From the NCBI GenBank assembly GCA_018894105.1, contig CM032126.1, forward strand, positions 26,572,391 through 26,636,390: 64,000 nucleotides of DNA. The letters are read 5' to 3'. Both the position numbers and the translations under genes were made by a program. Below are positions 35,390 to 46,259 of the stretch, piece by piece (position 1 is the stretch's first letter; every line of letters begins with the position of its first letter). The notes under the pieces were generated by a model that had not been told where the DNA came from, searched no databases, and saw only the letters and a list, made by a program, of their open reading frames with translations. This DNA comes from Jacaranda mimosifolia (lineage: Eukaryota > Streptophyta > Magnoliopsida > Lamiales > Bignoniaceae).

Positions 35390-35735
35390 TATTCAGGGTT
35401 GGAATACGATGTCGAATTCACCCAACTCAATTGCCCATTTGATCAATCATCCAGACATATCCGATTTTGATAGGAGCTCCCTCAACAGTTGATTTGTCAA
35501 GATTATGATCTCATGGAATTGGAAGTACGGCCTCAACTTTCTGATTGTTGTGACCAGGGTAAGAGCGAACTTCTCGATCTCAAGACAGTTGTGCTCAAGG
35601 CCTTGTAATGCCTTGCTATAATAATAGATAGGTCGATGGGTTCCATCTCTGGTCGAGACTAAGACTGAGCTGATTGAGGCCGACGACACTACTAAGTATA
35701 GGTGCAAAATTTCTCCAAGTTCAGGTTTGGCAAGC
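35390..35735 (-). pseudogene. Tat domain 2 gypsy RNase H
   Basis: The frame reads YLVVSSASISSVLVSTRDGT, RPIYYYSKALQGLEHNCLEI and ILTNQLLRELLSKSDMSG. It is homologous to the domain 1 copy and interrupted by stops. Confidence 0.75.
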
Positions 35736-35915
35736 GTGGGCGCCGAGAAGAGGGAATGTTTTAGTTCGACTAGGGCCTAGTCGCACTGCTCTGACTATTA
35801 GACACCTGATTTCTTCGCGTTTCTAATAATCTTGAAGAAAGATAGATTCTTGTCGGTTAATCCGGCAATGAACCTACCTAGAGCTATGATCCTTCCCACT
35901 AGATGCTGCACTTCT

Positions 35916-36710
35916 CTAACTGTTCGGGGGGGTAACATCCAAAATGGCCTGAATTTTCTGTGAGCTCGCTTCAATGCCCCTTTGGCTGACCATGTATCCC
36001 AAAAACTTGCCTCCTCGGACCTCGAAGGTACACTTGTTAAGGTTGAGCTTCATGCCGAATGCTCGTAGTATTGAGAATGTGTGGTTGCGGTCGGTCAAAT
36101 AATCTTTTGCCTTTTCTATTTTGACAATCAAGTCGTTGACATAAACCTCCATGGATTTTCTGATCTCATTTTTTAAAATAATGTTCACTACTCTTTGATA
36201 AGTTGCATGTATGTTTTTGAGCCCAAAGGGCACGACCAAGAAACAATACACCCTATTGGGAATGACAAAAGACGTCTTGTCCCTGTCCTCGTGTGCCAGG
36301 AAAATTTGATAGTAATCTTGGAGTGCATCCATCATACTTAATAATTCACAACTAGCAATATAATCGACTAGCAAATCTATACAAGGCATGGGGTAAGGAT
36401 CTTTAGAGCAAGCTTTATTCAAATTAGTAAAATCATTACACATGCACCATTTTCCCTCTTTCTTAGGGACAAGGACTACATTACAAAGCCAACTTGGATA
36501 TTGAATTTCTACAATGTATCCTACCTCTAAGAGTTTGTTGACCTCCTCTTCGATAATCTGACATCTTTTAGCATTGAAGGTCCTGGTCTTCTGCTTCACT
36601 AGGCGGTGGACGATGACACTAGGGTCGATTCCCCGAAGATTGAATGCTTTCCATGCAAACACGTTGACATTCCTACAGAGGAAATCAACCATAAGATATT
36701 CCATGTTGCT
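35916..36710 (-). pseudogene. Tat domain 2 reverse transcriptase
   Basis: This is the longest open frame in the window, 262 residues. It starts in the pre-RT region (FLCRNVNVFAWKAFNLRGID), then EEVNKLLEVGYIVEIQYPSW, the LVPKKEGKWCMCNDF motif, DALQDYYQI and FGLKNIHATYQRVV, and runs to KCTFEVRGGKFLGYMVS. The catalytic box is YVND, with the first Asp replaced by Asn (about 36131-36142), so it should be inactive even though the frame is open. Confidence 0.85.
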
Positions 36711-37019
36711 GCCTATGTCACTTTCGATTCAAGTAGTCTTGTCGGGGTTCCCTAGCTCAAGTTTGATAGTTTTAAACTCCCCTACAGACTCGACTCTAGT
36801 CTCTTCGAGCTTGCACTTCTTGGTTTGCTGTCCATCCTTGGGTTCCACTACTGAGGCGTCCCCTGAGGGTTTCAGTTTTGGTTGATTCTTTTGCTCACTG
36901 GCCTCGACTCTTGACGTTACACAAGAGTTTGCTCGTGCCGATAGCAGTCGAAAATTTGATCTTCATGTGGTAGGTCGAAACAACAGTAGAAAAGTTATTC
37001 AAGGCTAGTCATCTGATTA

Positions 37020-37365
37020 TGGCGTTGTAGACAAAAGGAGCGTCAATGACCAGATAGTTGACCATGAGGGTTCTCCTTCAAGAGGCTTTCCCGAATGATG
37101 TAGATAGGTTGATAAATCCCTCGGGGACCCGAATCCCACCGATGGTGTACGGATGGGCTCAAACTTCAGCTTGCCTAACTTTATTCTCTACAAGGTCGAC
37201 AAAAATATGATGTTAGTAGAACTACCGTTGTTGACCAATATTTTCCTGACCTCAAAGTTCGCAATTTCTACCGACACCACCAGGGGGCAGTCCAACTTGC
37301 CTTCGACTCCTTCACTTTCCACATGTGAGATTGACTCCGCACTGGTCGAGAGTTGATAGATAGTC
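37020..37365 (-). pseudogene. Tat domain 2 protease, fused to LTR
   Basis: The frame reads CPLVVSVEIANFEVRKILVN, then NGSSTNIIFLSTL. The active-site motif is VNNGSS instead of VDNGSS, so the catalytic Asp is replaced by Asn. Upstream (higher coordinates) homology to domain 1 stops at 37366-37369 (TCGA), where LTR sequence begins. Gag and the primer site are gone. Confidence 0.8.
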
Positions 37366-37525
37366 TCGACCATAATCTTGTCGACAAGCTGAAAGCCAAG
37401 ACTCGCCCTGGCGGGCAAGGTCCTAGAGGTGGAGTTCTGATTGATAGGTTGGGCTTGTTGGTAATTGGGCTACCAAGCATCGCAATGCCCTTGTCGAGTA
37501 TTGTTGGTCGGGACCTATTGGACAA
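37366..37525 (-). repeat. Tat array LTR c, truncated to about 160 bp
   Basis: CGACCATAATCTTGTCGACA and the following sequence match the upstream (U3) end of LTRs a and b. The rest, including promoter, R and U5, is deleted. The terminus near GGACAA has also lost about 10 bp relative to GGACTATCCCATATCA. Confidence 0.75.
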
Positions 37526-37530
37526 CCCAA

Positions 37531-38292
37531 TTACCTACAAGCCAATTACCTATAGGCCAAACCTACCAACCAGTATTCGACCTCATTGCCTTATCCATCA
37601 TGGCGGATACCAGCGCTCAGCCTGTCAACTAGAACACGGTCGACCGCCATCAAGATGTGTAATCCTTTACTCGACCAGGAGGACTAGATACGACAATTAC
37701 ATCTTGTCAACCAGAATCTAAGGGGATATCTCGCAGAAGTATTTATCTCGACCAAGGAGGTCGAACCGAGGCGACAACCCCTTAGCCGCATTGAATGATC
37801 TGCCAGGCGGCATGCCTTCGCATTAATAGCACATGCCACCACCCATACCACCTTTTCAACCATGTCAGACCAGTGCACACCTCCAGTGTACCACCTTGTC
37901 TTAGACAGCGGGAGGTAGCGCCACCTAGAATAATACACGAGCTAGAGATAACTTAAAGGTCCTCATGTAAGGACACATGCCCTTCCCCTACAACAAGGGC
38001 ATCCTAGATGAATCAACCACATGGAAAAGGCTATAAATACCCCATTGACAGACTCCCAAGGTAGGCACATTATTATCCTAAGCCCTCACTTTGCTGCTCT
38101 ACCTTCTAGTCGATCTAACTAACTTGAGCATCGGAGTGCCTTAGCCGAGGATATCTCGACTAGCCTAACGTTTGCTATTAGTTGCAGGACTCGACCCCAA
38201 TACCTCACAGAATATTTCTCTCAACCTCTCATCTGGTCGATTGTATTGGATTTCAACCCAATACTTGCACTAAACGGTTTTTACCTTCATCA
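37531..38292 (+). repeat. Outer Tat solo LTR, remaining part
   Basis: It continues the LTR begun at 19558-19589; together they make about 794 bp, close to the 801 bp of LTR a but in the opposite orientation. It has a TATA box CTATAAATACC at 38031-38041 and ends with CTTCATCA. TTAAT repeats flank the whole at 19553-19557 and 38293-38297. No internal domain is attached, so it is a solo LTR of a related subfamily. Confidence 0.75.
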
Positions 38293-38297
38293 TTAAT

Positions 38298-40200
38298 GTT
38301 ATAATCAATTCATAAATATTTGAAGTTTCCACAAAAAATTAAGTATTGGACCTCATATTTCTTTTCTTTGCCTTACGGTTGTCGCACAATACAACTTGAC
38401 TTGCATTAGTCCCTCACCACTCCAAGTCAAATGAAAAACAAGACCTACTGCCAATCCAGCAGGAGCAATGGAAGCAATGGAAATAAGTGAATTTATGATC
38501 AGTTTCTGCCATAAAATTAAAAAACTAAATGATTACTGATATAATCAATCAATGAATTATCACTTAATTATCTCATCAATAGAATTCATTCAATTAAAGT
38601 AATTAAAAATTTCAAATGTAAGTAAAATATATTATTATTGAACCATCTTCATATCTTTTTTCTTTTTACTTCCCAATTTATATCCACAGAATATTTGTAA
38701 ATTCATAAAACTTTTGTTCTTTTACCTTTTTTTATATTTCGAGTTGTTATTTTATTTCTTTCATCTTTTCTTAATTCCATCTTTCTATTCAGCTAATTCA
38801 CGTCCACAACAAGGACTTCAGAAGTGATATCTTGAAAATTAAATTTGAATTAATATATGGTGGAAGATGACAAAGCATGTAACATCAATGCAAAAATTGG
38901 CGTAACAAGATTTCTTTTTCAATTTTTTTTTCTTGTTTCACCATATTTTAGCTCATTTTGTATTTATAATTTAGTAGGAAGTAGTGAAAAAATGTAAATA
39001 AACGGTTGATTTTCATTGTTATTAAAATATGTCTTTCTAAACATACATATATATATATGTGTGTATGTATCCATTTGAGTGTCTTGGAAAAATAATGAAC
39101 ACAATATTATATGCAATTTTATTTTTGATTCCATAAAATTGATCCACACCCTCTTTAATTAACTTGAAATCGGAGTTAGGTCAATTTGGCCCACCACGCC
39201 AGGCTTTGTTTCCGCAAATAAGAAGGGGCAACAAATTTCACTAATATGCTATTAATTTTTATTATTATTATGAAAAAAATGACCATTTTTTCATTACATT
39301 AAAGTATTAATTAATCATTAGTTCAGCCCAATCATCAAATATTTCCACCAATAAAAGATAACAACAGCATAATATATATATAATAAGATAAATTTCATAT
39401 ATGTATTAATACACTACAAAAAATTAGGGTATCAATTACAATCAATTCATAACAGATGTTAAAACTTATAGCTTTAATTGCAAAATTAACCAATTCGAAT
39501 AAAATGCACTCGTATCCGCATCAAAATCAATTCATAGCTGATAATTATTCTTTTATATAATATATATATATATATTATTTTCTTATGAATAATACTAAAT
39601 AATCTTTTGTGCTTGGGACGAACATGACTATAAATTGATAGATAATTATTTTTGTTACTTATTATTTTAAAATATTATATCTAAAATTAAAAACTTATAG
39701 CCATAATCTATAGCCGAGCTATGAAATTTATTTCATAGTAATTTTTGCACAACCAATATATATTCAATTTTTTTATAGCGAGAAAACTGGAACTCAAACC
39801 ATATAATATTTGCAAATTTTTTTATTCGGGCAATGGAAAGAACCAGCTATTCAAATTTAGAGCAGACCTCCCAGAATTTAACGTAGATTTATTAGGAAAT
39901 TACTATGAACCATAAAGTTGAGTAGATTAACCTAATTATTGTCTTGTAACTGTAAGAGTTGGCCCCTCCTATCATGTTCAGTTGGACAACCATTAAATGG
40001 TGTATGTGATGGTTTTGGAATCTCAAAATTATTTCTGTTGTCATCTTACATTATAACCAACCTCCAACTCAACAGTACGGTGTTACCTTAGAAATTAAAC
40101 ACCCCTTAAAATCTCATTATATTTCCAAAAATTAATACATACTAGACAAATAATTAGAGAGAAATGTAACATTCTTGCTTGCTCAATTCTAATGTTTTTT
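38298..40200. other. AT-rich region downstream of the RING gene
   Basis: There is no recognisable gene. A CACTACAAAAAATT sequence at 39412 resembles the terminus of CACTA transposons, but no matching opposite end was found. Short TA microsatellites lie at 39045-39060 and 39558-39572. Confidence 0.4.
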
Positions 40201-40232
40201 ATTTTTTTGAATAAAGATTTTCAAGAGGCTAA

Positions 40233-41898
40233 TTAAGGAATTTCCATTCTGCAACAAGGGCAGTGAGTGTTGCCCTCCAACCATGGCACCAAACATTTGG
40301 TATGGAATCTATGGCCGCAGGGCAACTGCATTAGGGTTTCGCCCTTAATTAATTGGTCCAAGCACACCGCGCATTCCTCTTGTTCCGAAGATTTCCAGCT
40401 CAATTTCAACCAGTTGAGCCTCTTCGATCCACTTTTCGTCAATTTAGGCACATCAGATTGATTCGTGGGCCTCTCCTCCAAAGACCTCTGTTGGCCAGTG
40501 GGAGTTCTGAATTGGATTCTGTTTAAACAAAAATAATGATAGTTAATTGAAAATTTAAAAAGTGCTAGCTTGAGCTTGAGCTTGAATGAAGGGAAACTGC
40601 AGCACCATTGCCATCATTTTTGGACATCTATTGCAAGATGTTTTAGTTTGATAAGGTGATATAGCAGAAATTCTAACCATTCCTCTTTTGGCACAAAAAT
40701 AATTTTAAGCTGCAATGTTTTGCTCATAAATGACTAGTAAAAAAGAGTTCCTATTCTTACTTTATGCAGAGAAAGTGTCAAGCTATATTAATTCCACTAC
40801 TTATTTTGGGTTGCTACATCTTATAAGATATTTTTGGAGCTTATAAGATGTTAGATCTTATTTTTAAAATAAGTTGTTGAAGTGTTTGAATAAAATAAGA
40901 TCTTGAAGCTTATAAGATGTTAATAACGGCAATTTTATAATTAAAATGGTTAAAAATGAAGGAGCTTGTTAAGATCCTAAAAATAAGTTAGGGTCTCCTT
41001 ACTCTTTTTTAAAAGAGTTTATAAACTCCTAACATCTTATTTTAGGATCTTATAAGCTCTTTTTATAAAAAAATTACCAAATACTTTTTATCAACTTATA
41101 AGCTCTTAAACATCTTATAAGGTGTTTTGAGGAACTTATAAGCTCACCCAAACACACTCTAAGTTTAGACAAAAGCTTAATTAGTTTATAATTGGACTTG
41201 TTTCATAATATTAATCTCAGATTAATTAATTTCAAGGCATTCTAGCTTCTAGTAAGAAAATCAATTTAAAGTTTTTAAAATATGTATATACAACAAGTAA
41301 TTAAGCAAATTTCAATTAATTTATGATTATAATCCTATCAATAAAGGTGAAGCAAAAAAATTGAAGTGGGCTATTTGCTAATTTGATTCAGTTAAACCAG
41401 TTTAGACTTGAAATTAAACTAATCGAAAATCCATTTACCAAACTAGCTAGCTATTAATTAAGTTCAACACACACACACACACACACACCTACCTCTTGGT
41501 TTCTGATCTCCGTTGTGGTTGCAGCCTCTCATCCAACCTCTTCTTGGCTTCTCTAGCTGCTGCATCAAGCCTGCTCTCATCACACAATGCCTGCTGGCTT
41601 ACTGTAATTGGATTCCTCTGCTCTTCCCAAACATATTTTCTAGTCAAGTATTTTGTAATAAACTCAAAGCCCTTTTAGAATATATATATATATGATTGAA
41701 GTATATATACATATGTATAGTACGTACCAGGGAAGAATTAGAATGAAATTCATGGCTGCTTGCATACAGGCAGAAAGAAGAGCGCCTAGTACTGGAGCTG
41801 CCACAAGTGGTGGGAGATAGCTCAGAGCCATAAATGACGTTGCTTTTATGAAATCTTCTTCTTCTTGCAGCTTCAACCCCAGGTAGCATACCAGCCAT
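40233..41898 (-). CDS. RING-H2 zinc-finger protein, probable E3 ubiquitin ligase
   Basis: Three exons on the minus strand join to a 194-residue protein: 41728-41898 (57 codons, phase 0), 41493-41620 (42 codons plus 2 bases) and 40233-40518, ending in TAA. Introns of 107 and 974 bp have GT...AG ends. The start MAGMLPGVEAARRRRFHKS and a Ser-rich stretch with RRSSFCLY match a conserved plant RING family. Exon 2 gives REAKKRLDERL. The RING-H2 domain at residues 149-189 has ligands C149, C152, C167, H169, H172, C175, C186 and C189 (CAVC, CGHRFHTKC, CPCC). Such proteins bring an E2 enzyme to a substrate for ubiquitination; the substrate is unknown. No membrane segment or signal peptide is seen. The exon 1/2 joint was chosen by family alignment, as its acceptor lacks a good pyrimidine tract. 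It is the only intact host-like gene here. Confidence 0.88.
40804..41162. mobile_element. MITE in intron 2 of the RING gene
   Basis: The segment is bounded by inverted sequences: TTGGGTTGCTACATCTTATA on the left and, on the opposite strand, GTTTGGGTGAGCTTATAAG on the right. It contains repeated CTTATAAG palindromes. Similar GTTTGGGTGAGCTTATAAG ends occur in common plant hAT-type MITEs. I could not fix a target duplication. Confidence 0.55.
41467..41488. repeat. (AC)11 microsatellite beside a splice donor
   Basis: Eleven AC units on the plus strand become (GU)11 in the RING pre-mRNA, starting about four bases after the intron 2 donor GTAGGT. Confidence 0.9.
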
Positions 41899-42130
41899 TT
41901 TATCAGCTCCGGATTCTTCGTAGCCAAGCGAAAACGATTGGCCGTCGCAGATTTTGGATTTCTAGCTACTACTATTTGGTATTTTCCAGGAAAGTTCCAG
42001 GCAGAGAAATTTAGTTGAAAATAGTTATAATAATTGCTGGTCTAATTTCCTTGATGTTTTCAAGATTATGAAGGAAAGACTAATAGTTTTATGGCAGCAG
42101 AAGTTTCGTTGAAAGTGGGAAAGATTGAAT

Positions 42131-42138
42131 CTTTATAG
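42131..42138 (-). promoter_or_regulatory. Candidate TATA box of the RING gene
   Basis: The minus strand reads CTATAAAG about 235 bp upstream of the start codon. This would give a 5' leader of roughly 200 bp. The call rests on motif and position only. Confidence 0.3.
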
Positions 42139-42289
42139 CAAATGGAGAAATGAAGCATCTGGCCAGGTATGGGTAAATTATTGGGAGACAAAAGAGTCCC
42201 GGGCCTACCATTCATGATTTTGATTTTGATTTTGATTGTGCCTTTATATTGGTACCTAAAAAGTAAAATAATTGTTGCTGTCAATGATC

Positions 42290-43024
42290 AATTAATATAA
42301 TATTTTTAAATGAAAATAATAAATAATTTAAAACTTTTAGTGGGATTATATAAATTCTAATATTACTAGAAAAACCAATATAGAAATTATTTAGTTCAAA
42401 GATTCAAGTGCTTATTGAATTTTATTCTGAAAAAGGAGTAATAGATATAATATGGGTATATGTGACAAGTTTGGATCTCAACTTTTGCAAAGTTTTTTGG
42501 CCAGGCTGCAAGGAATGCTTTGGCTTAGAATATTATGATTCGATTGGATTTGAGAATTAAATTAATTGATTCGGATCAGAACAGATCGAACAACATATAT
42601 ACAATTAAGTAATTTTTGAAAGAAAAAGTTGAGGATTTTCATAGAAAATGATAGGAAGGAGAAGGAGAAACTTGATGGCAGCTGGCTGAGCATATGAACG
42701 AGGTGGGTGTGAAACCAAACGTAGAAGCATTTGTGACTTGCAGCCAAGGTGAGCCATAGATTAACCAAACCCTCATCATGTAATTCAGCCAAACATAAAC
42801 AAACACGTTTTATACCTAGAAATTTTGGTCGAATAGGCAACTCTTTGAATAAAACAAAATTTTTGAGCTAATGCGTTAGAGAAAAGGGGGATGTTGGAAT
42901 AGGATCATTGCAATTTGTAGTAGCCAAAAAAATAAAAAAAATTCCTATCAAAAGAATATGTATGATCTTTATTTTGTTTTCTAAAATTATATGCACCACC
43001 TCCCACTTCTTGTTTGTTACCCAT
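42290..43024. other. Spacer between RING gene and MULE copy 2
   Basis: AT-rich, with no recognised gene or repeat boundary. The 92-codon minus-strand frame at 42562-42840 has no family features I know. Confidence 0.4.
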
Positions 43025-43033
43025 TTAAATCTA

Positions 43034-44709
43034 GGGTTAATTACATTAACTTTCCCTGAGGTTTTGCGTAATTACAAAAAAATTCTTATTGTTTTAAAAA
43101 ATACAAATACTCTCCTGAACTTAATCACCGTCCAACATTTTAGCCCAGCCATTAGTTGTCGTTAAGGTTTTACCAAACAACCGTTAAAAAATTTGGGTAA
43201 AATTCCAAAAATACCCTTAGACTAACTGATGGCATTTTTGACCCGGTTTGATTTTTTTAGTGGACAAAAATACCCTCAGGGGTCGTATTGTAATATTTTT
43301 GAATTTTGTAAGGGTTCATTTGTTGTTATTGTTTTGTTTGGGGACCCAATTGTAATAAAACAAAGAAGAATGCAGGGTGAATTCGAAATAGTAAATGTAT
43401 TTAAGATAATTTAATTATATTCAATTGAATTTAATAAGTAAGAAAAATTAAAAATATAAATCAATCTATCATCTTGGAACATATAATTTTAATAATTGAA
43501 ATGATATACTCAATAATATTAAAAATAATAAGCATATCTAAAATAATTTAATTAAATTTATATCATTAAAATATAACATATTAAATTATGTTAAATATAA
43601 ATTTATATTATTAAAATAATCTATTAATATTAAGATAGTAATATATATATATATAATATTTTAATTCAATTCAATTCAATTTAACTAAAATTAAAATAAG
43701 TAAAAAATTAAAATAAATTAAATCTATCATGATAATCTATTTTTAATAATTTTTAAAATTAAAAAATAATAATGACATGTAAAATAATTTAATTAATATT
43801 TTTATTAATTAAAAATAGAGTAAACTAAAAATTAAAATTAATGTTTGGGGCCAATGTGAGGCACTTAGAGAGCTAAAGGATTCAATTGAAATATGAGAGG
43901 AAGTTTTGGGGTGAAAATTACAATTTCATAAAGTTGATAAATATATACACAAGAGCCTTCCCATTGTATCAAATTCTTCCTTGCTTACCATCACCATCCT
44001 CTCCAACCAGCACCTCTCTAACGCTGGAAAAACTAGCAACCAAGCTAACCATTCTCTTTCCCTCATCACAAGGAAACATCGGTATCAAATTTTCCTAGAA
44101 ACAACCGGCAAATCGCCAAAAATTAAGCTCCGAACGGAACCTCATGGTGGTGGTGATGGGTTGCTTAGTTCCAGTGACGGAAAATCATAAAAAATAGTGG
44201 ATTTTGATGGGATCGACAAGAGGAGTGTAACGGTGGTTTCAATTTTGTGATTTAAGCAATGGAGAAAGAGAATCGAATGTAGAGGCGCGAGGCAGTGTTG
44301 GGCAGTTTTGCTTGAAATTGTCCGACGAAGTGAAGGGGAAAGCTGAAATTGATTTAGGTGTTTGATAGAGTGCAACAAGGTGTACTTTCTGGCAGCGGTA
44401 GAACCTAGCTTCGATGGATGCTCATAGCGACATCGGTCCGACGAAAATTGAAGATGATAAAAATATATCAAATAAACTCTTATAAATTAAAAAATATTAC
44501 AAATAGGTCCAAAAATATTTCTGTCTTTTGATATTTCTATCAATTTTTTTCATTTTTTTAAAATTTTTAATGGAAGGGCATTTTGGTCATTTTACACTTT
44601 CCGTTAGTATTGTAATTTAGTTTGAAAGTTTAGGGTGGTATTTGTAATTTTCAAAAAAATGGAATTTTTTTTGTAATGATGCCAAACCTCAAGGGAGATG
44701 GATTGACCC
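43034..44709. mobile_element. Mutator-like (MULE) non-autonomous transposon, copy 2
   Basis: The ends GGGTTAATTACAT and GGATTGACCC belong to the same long inverted-repeat family as 5912-7628. They share the TTGTTTTAAAAAATACA, TTTCCGTTAGTATTG and ACAAATAGGTCCAA segments. The flanks TTAAATCTA (43025-43033) and TTTAATCAA (44710-44718) agree at seven of nine positions, fitting an aged 9-bp duplication. No transposase is present. A less AT-rich interior at about 43940-44455 is unrelated to the interior of copy 1. Confidence 0.75.
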
Positions 44710-44718
44710 TTTAATCAA

Positions 44719-45171
44719 ATAGTAGCATATAAAAATTAAATACCTCATATACTTTCAGTTCAATTTAATATTTATAAAAGTATATATAATATATCTTTTA
44801 TTTATACTCTTATATATATATATAATATATACACTATAAATTTATTTATAAATATATGCATTTACATTTCTTATTTATATATAATATATATATACATATA
44901 TATAACTTTATCTATAAATATATATATACGTATATATAAAATTATTTATAATATATTTATATATATTTTAATATAACCCACCCACCTACACCACTTGAAC
45001 CCCAATGGCTGCCATGGTAGGCATGGTCCCACACTTCCTCCACCCCCAACGGCTACCATGACAATTGTGTAAAGTTGCCAGATCTAGCCAAATCCAAATT
45101 TGGCCCAACAAGCACTACAACCAAATTTGGGCCAAATTTGGTCCATTTATATATTTTTTTGTATGGCTATC
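44719..45171. other. AT-rich region with TA microsatellites
   Basis: Dense TATA runs at 44775-44970 are followed by a GC-richer stretch with CCACCCACCTACACC and repeated GCCAAATTTGG. The sequence right of the hAT element (45963-46150) has similar GGCCATGG-rich text, so the hAT probably inserted into an older repeat I cannot name. Confidence 0.4.
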
Positions 45172-45179
45172 ATCATAGC

Positions 45180-45954
45180 TAGGGCTTTCAATGAATCGGA
45201 TTTTAATCTGAATTCAATCTAAATTCGATCCGAATTTTAGGATTTTTATCTAATTAAAATGTCCGATGGATCAGATCCGATTATAAATATCCATAATCCG
45301 AAATAAGTGGATCGGATATGAAACTATACAATCCGATCCTATAAAGATCCGAATCCGAATTTTATTAAATATATTATTAAATTGATAATTATATAGTATA
45401 AATTATATTAATGAAGACTTTTGACTGGAATGCAATATATGTGATATTATAATTGATAATGCCCTAATTTTTTTATTTTCTTGAAGTAATTAATTTAATA
45501 AAGTAATTATATATATATATGTATGTTTCATATTATAGCCTAAATACACAATTTATAATGGCTTATGCACTGTAAAATATACATTACCGAATGATCAATT
45601 TGATATAACCCCTATGGATTATGCCTTAAATCTTTAGGTTTTGCAATGATATGATAAAAAGTTATGAAAAAAAATCTAAATTTGAGCTCTCTTAACCTTG
45701 TAAATATTATATTTGGATTAAAAGGTAATCTTGAAATCTCATACAACATGTCTTATAGGACGATTCTTTCTAATAATATAAAAATTTAAAGAACGCAAAT
45801 TTTTTTTTACTTTCTTATCGGATCGGACTTTCTTATCGGGTTTCGAATTTTTATTGGATCCGGACATGGAATTAGCATGCATAGATCCAATAGGACTCGA
45901 ATTCGGATTCGAATTATCCTGATTTGATCTAAATCCGACCCGTTGACAGCTTTA
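45180..45954. mobile_element. Non-autonomous hAT transposon, 775 bp
   Basis: The ends TAGGGCTTTCAA and TTGACAGCTTTA form TIRs. The flanks are perfect 8-bp repeats ATCATAGC (45172-45179 and 45955-45962), the diagnostic hAT duplication length. Subterminal regions are rich in CGGAT/ATCCGA motifs on both strands (45198-45360 and 45815-45940), a usual place for transposase binding sites. No transposase frame exists. Confidence 0.85.
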
Positions 45955-45962
45955 ATCATAGC

Positions 45963-46254
45963 AGCCAAACGGTTGCCGAGCTGTTGGGCTAATGACAGCC
46001 ATCGCCATAGCATCTAATAGTTGTTGGGTTGTTAATAACCATGGCTACTAGAGCTATCAAAAAATACGGCCATCGAAAGCCATGAAAAATAGCTGTTGAA
46101 ATCGCTGACAACCATGGCCTTAGTCATGGCAACCGATGGGATGTACAGATAAGGATAGGGTAGGGGAATAGTTATATATATGTATATATATATTATATAT
46201 GCACATTATATACTATATTATATTATTATTTTGGTCTATATTATTTAAAAAGAA
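45963..46254. other. Remnant repeat left of the Tat element
   Basis: A mixed-composition stretch with CCATGG motifs is followed by TA dinucleotide runs at 46170-46225. No gene is seen. Confidence 0.4.
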
Positions 46255-46259
46255 TATAA

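Larger units (their letters stand above)
19590..37525 (-). mobile_element. Tat-lineage gypsy array: three LTRs, two internal domains
   Basis: In minus orientation this is one insertion containing LTR (37366-37525, truncated), internal domain 2 (29932-37365), LTR (29548-29931, internally deleted), internal domain 1 (20391-29547) and LTR (19590-20390). The flanking CCCAA at 19585-19589 and 37526-37530 is a single 5-bp target duplication for the whole unit. Both internal domains carry the same order of pol domains plus an antisense gene. Domain 2 has lost gag. The archaeal-type second RNase H after the gypsy RNase H, together with the antisense gene, assigns it to the Tat lineage. Confidence 0.8.

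Noticed and set aside
37153..37721. Plus-strand frames of 67 and 122 codons
   Set aside because: They cross protease, LTR c and the outer LTR on the opposite strand to the protease, with no conserved protein.
41664..41927. 87-codon minus-strand frame with a hydrophobic stretch resembling a membrane protein
   Set aside because: It overlaps exon 1 of the RING gene in another frame; the MAGMLPGVE frame matches the family and splices correctly.
42562..42840. 92-codon minus-strand frame
   Set aside because: Its Phe/Ser-rich composition comes from AT-rich sequence; no family, splice or promoter support.
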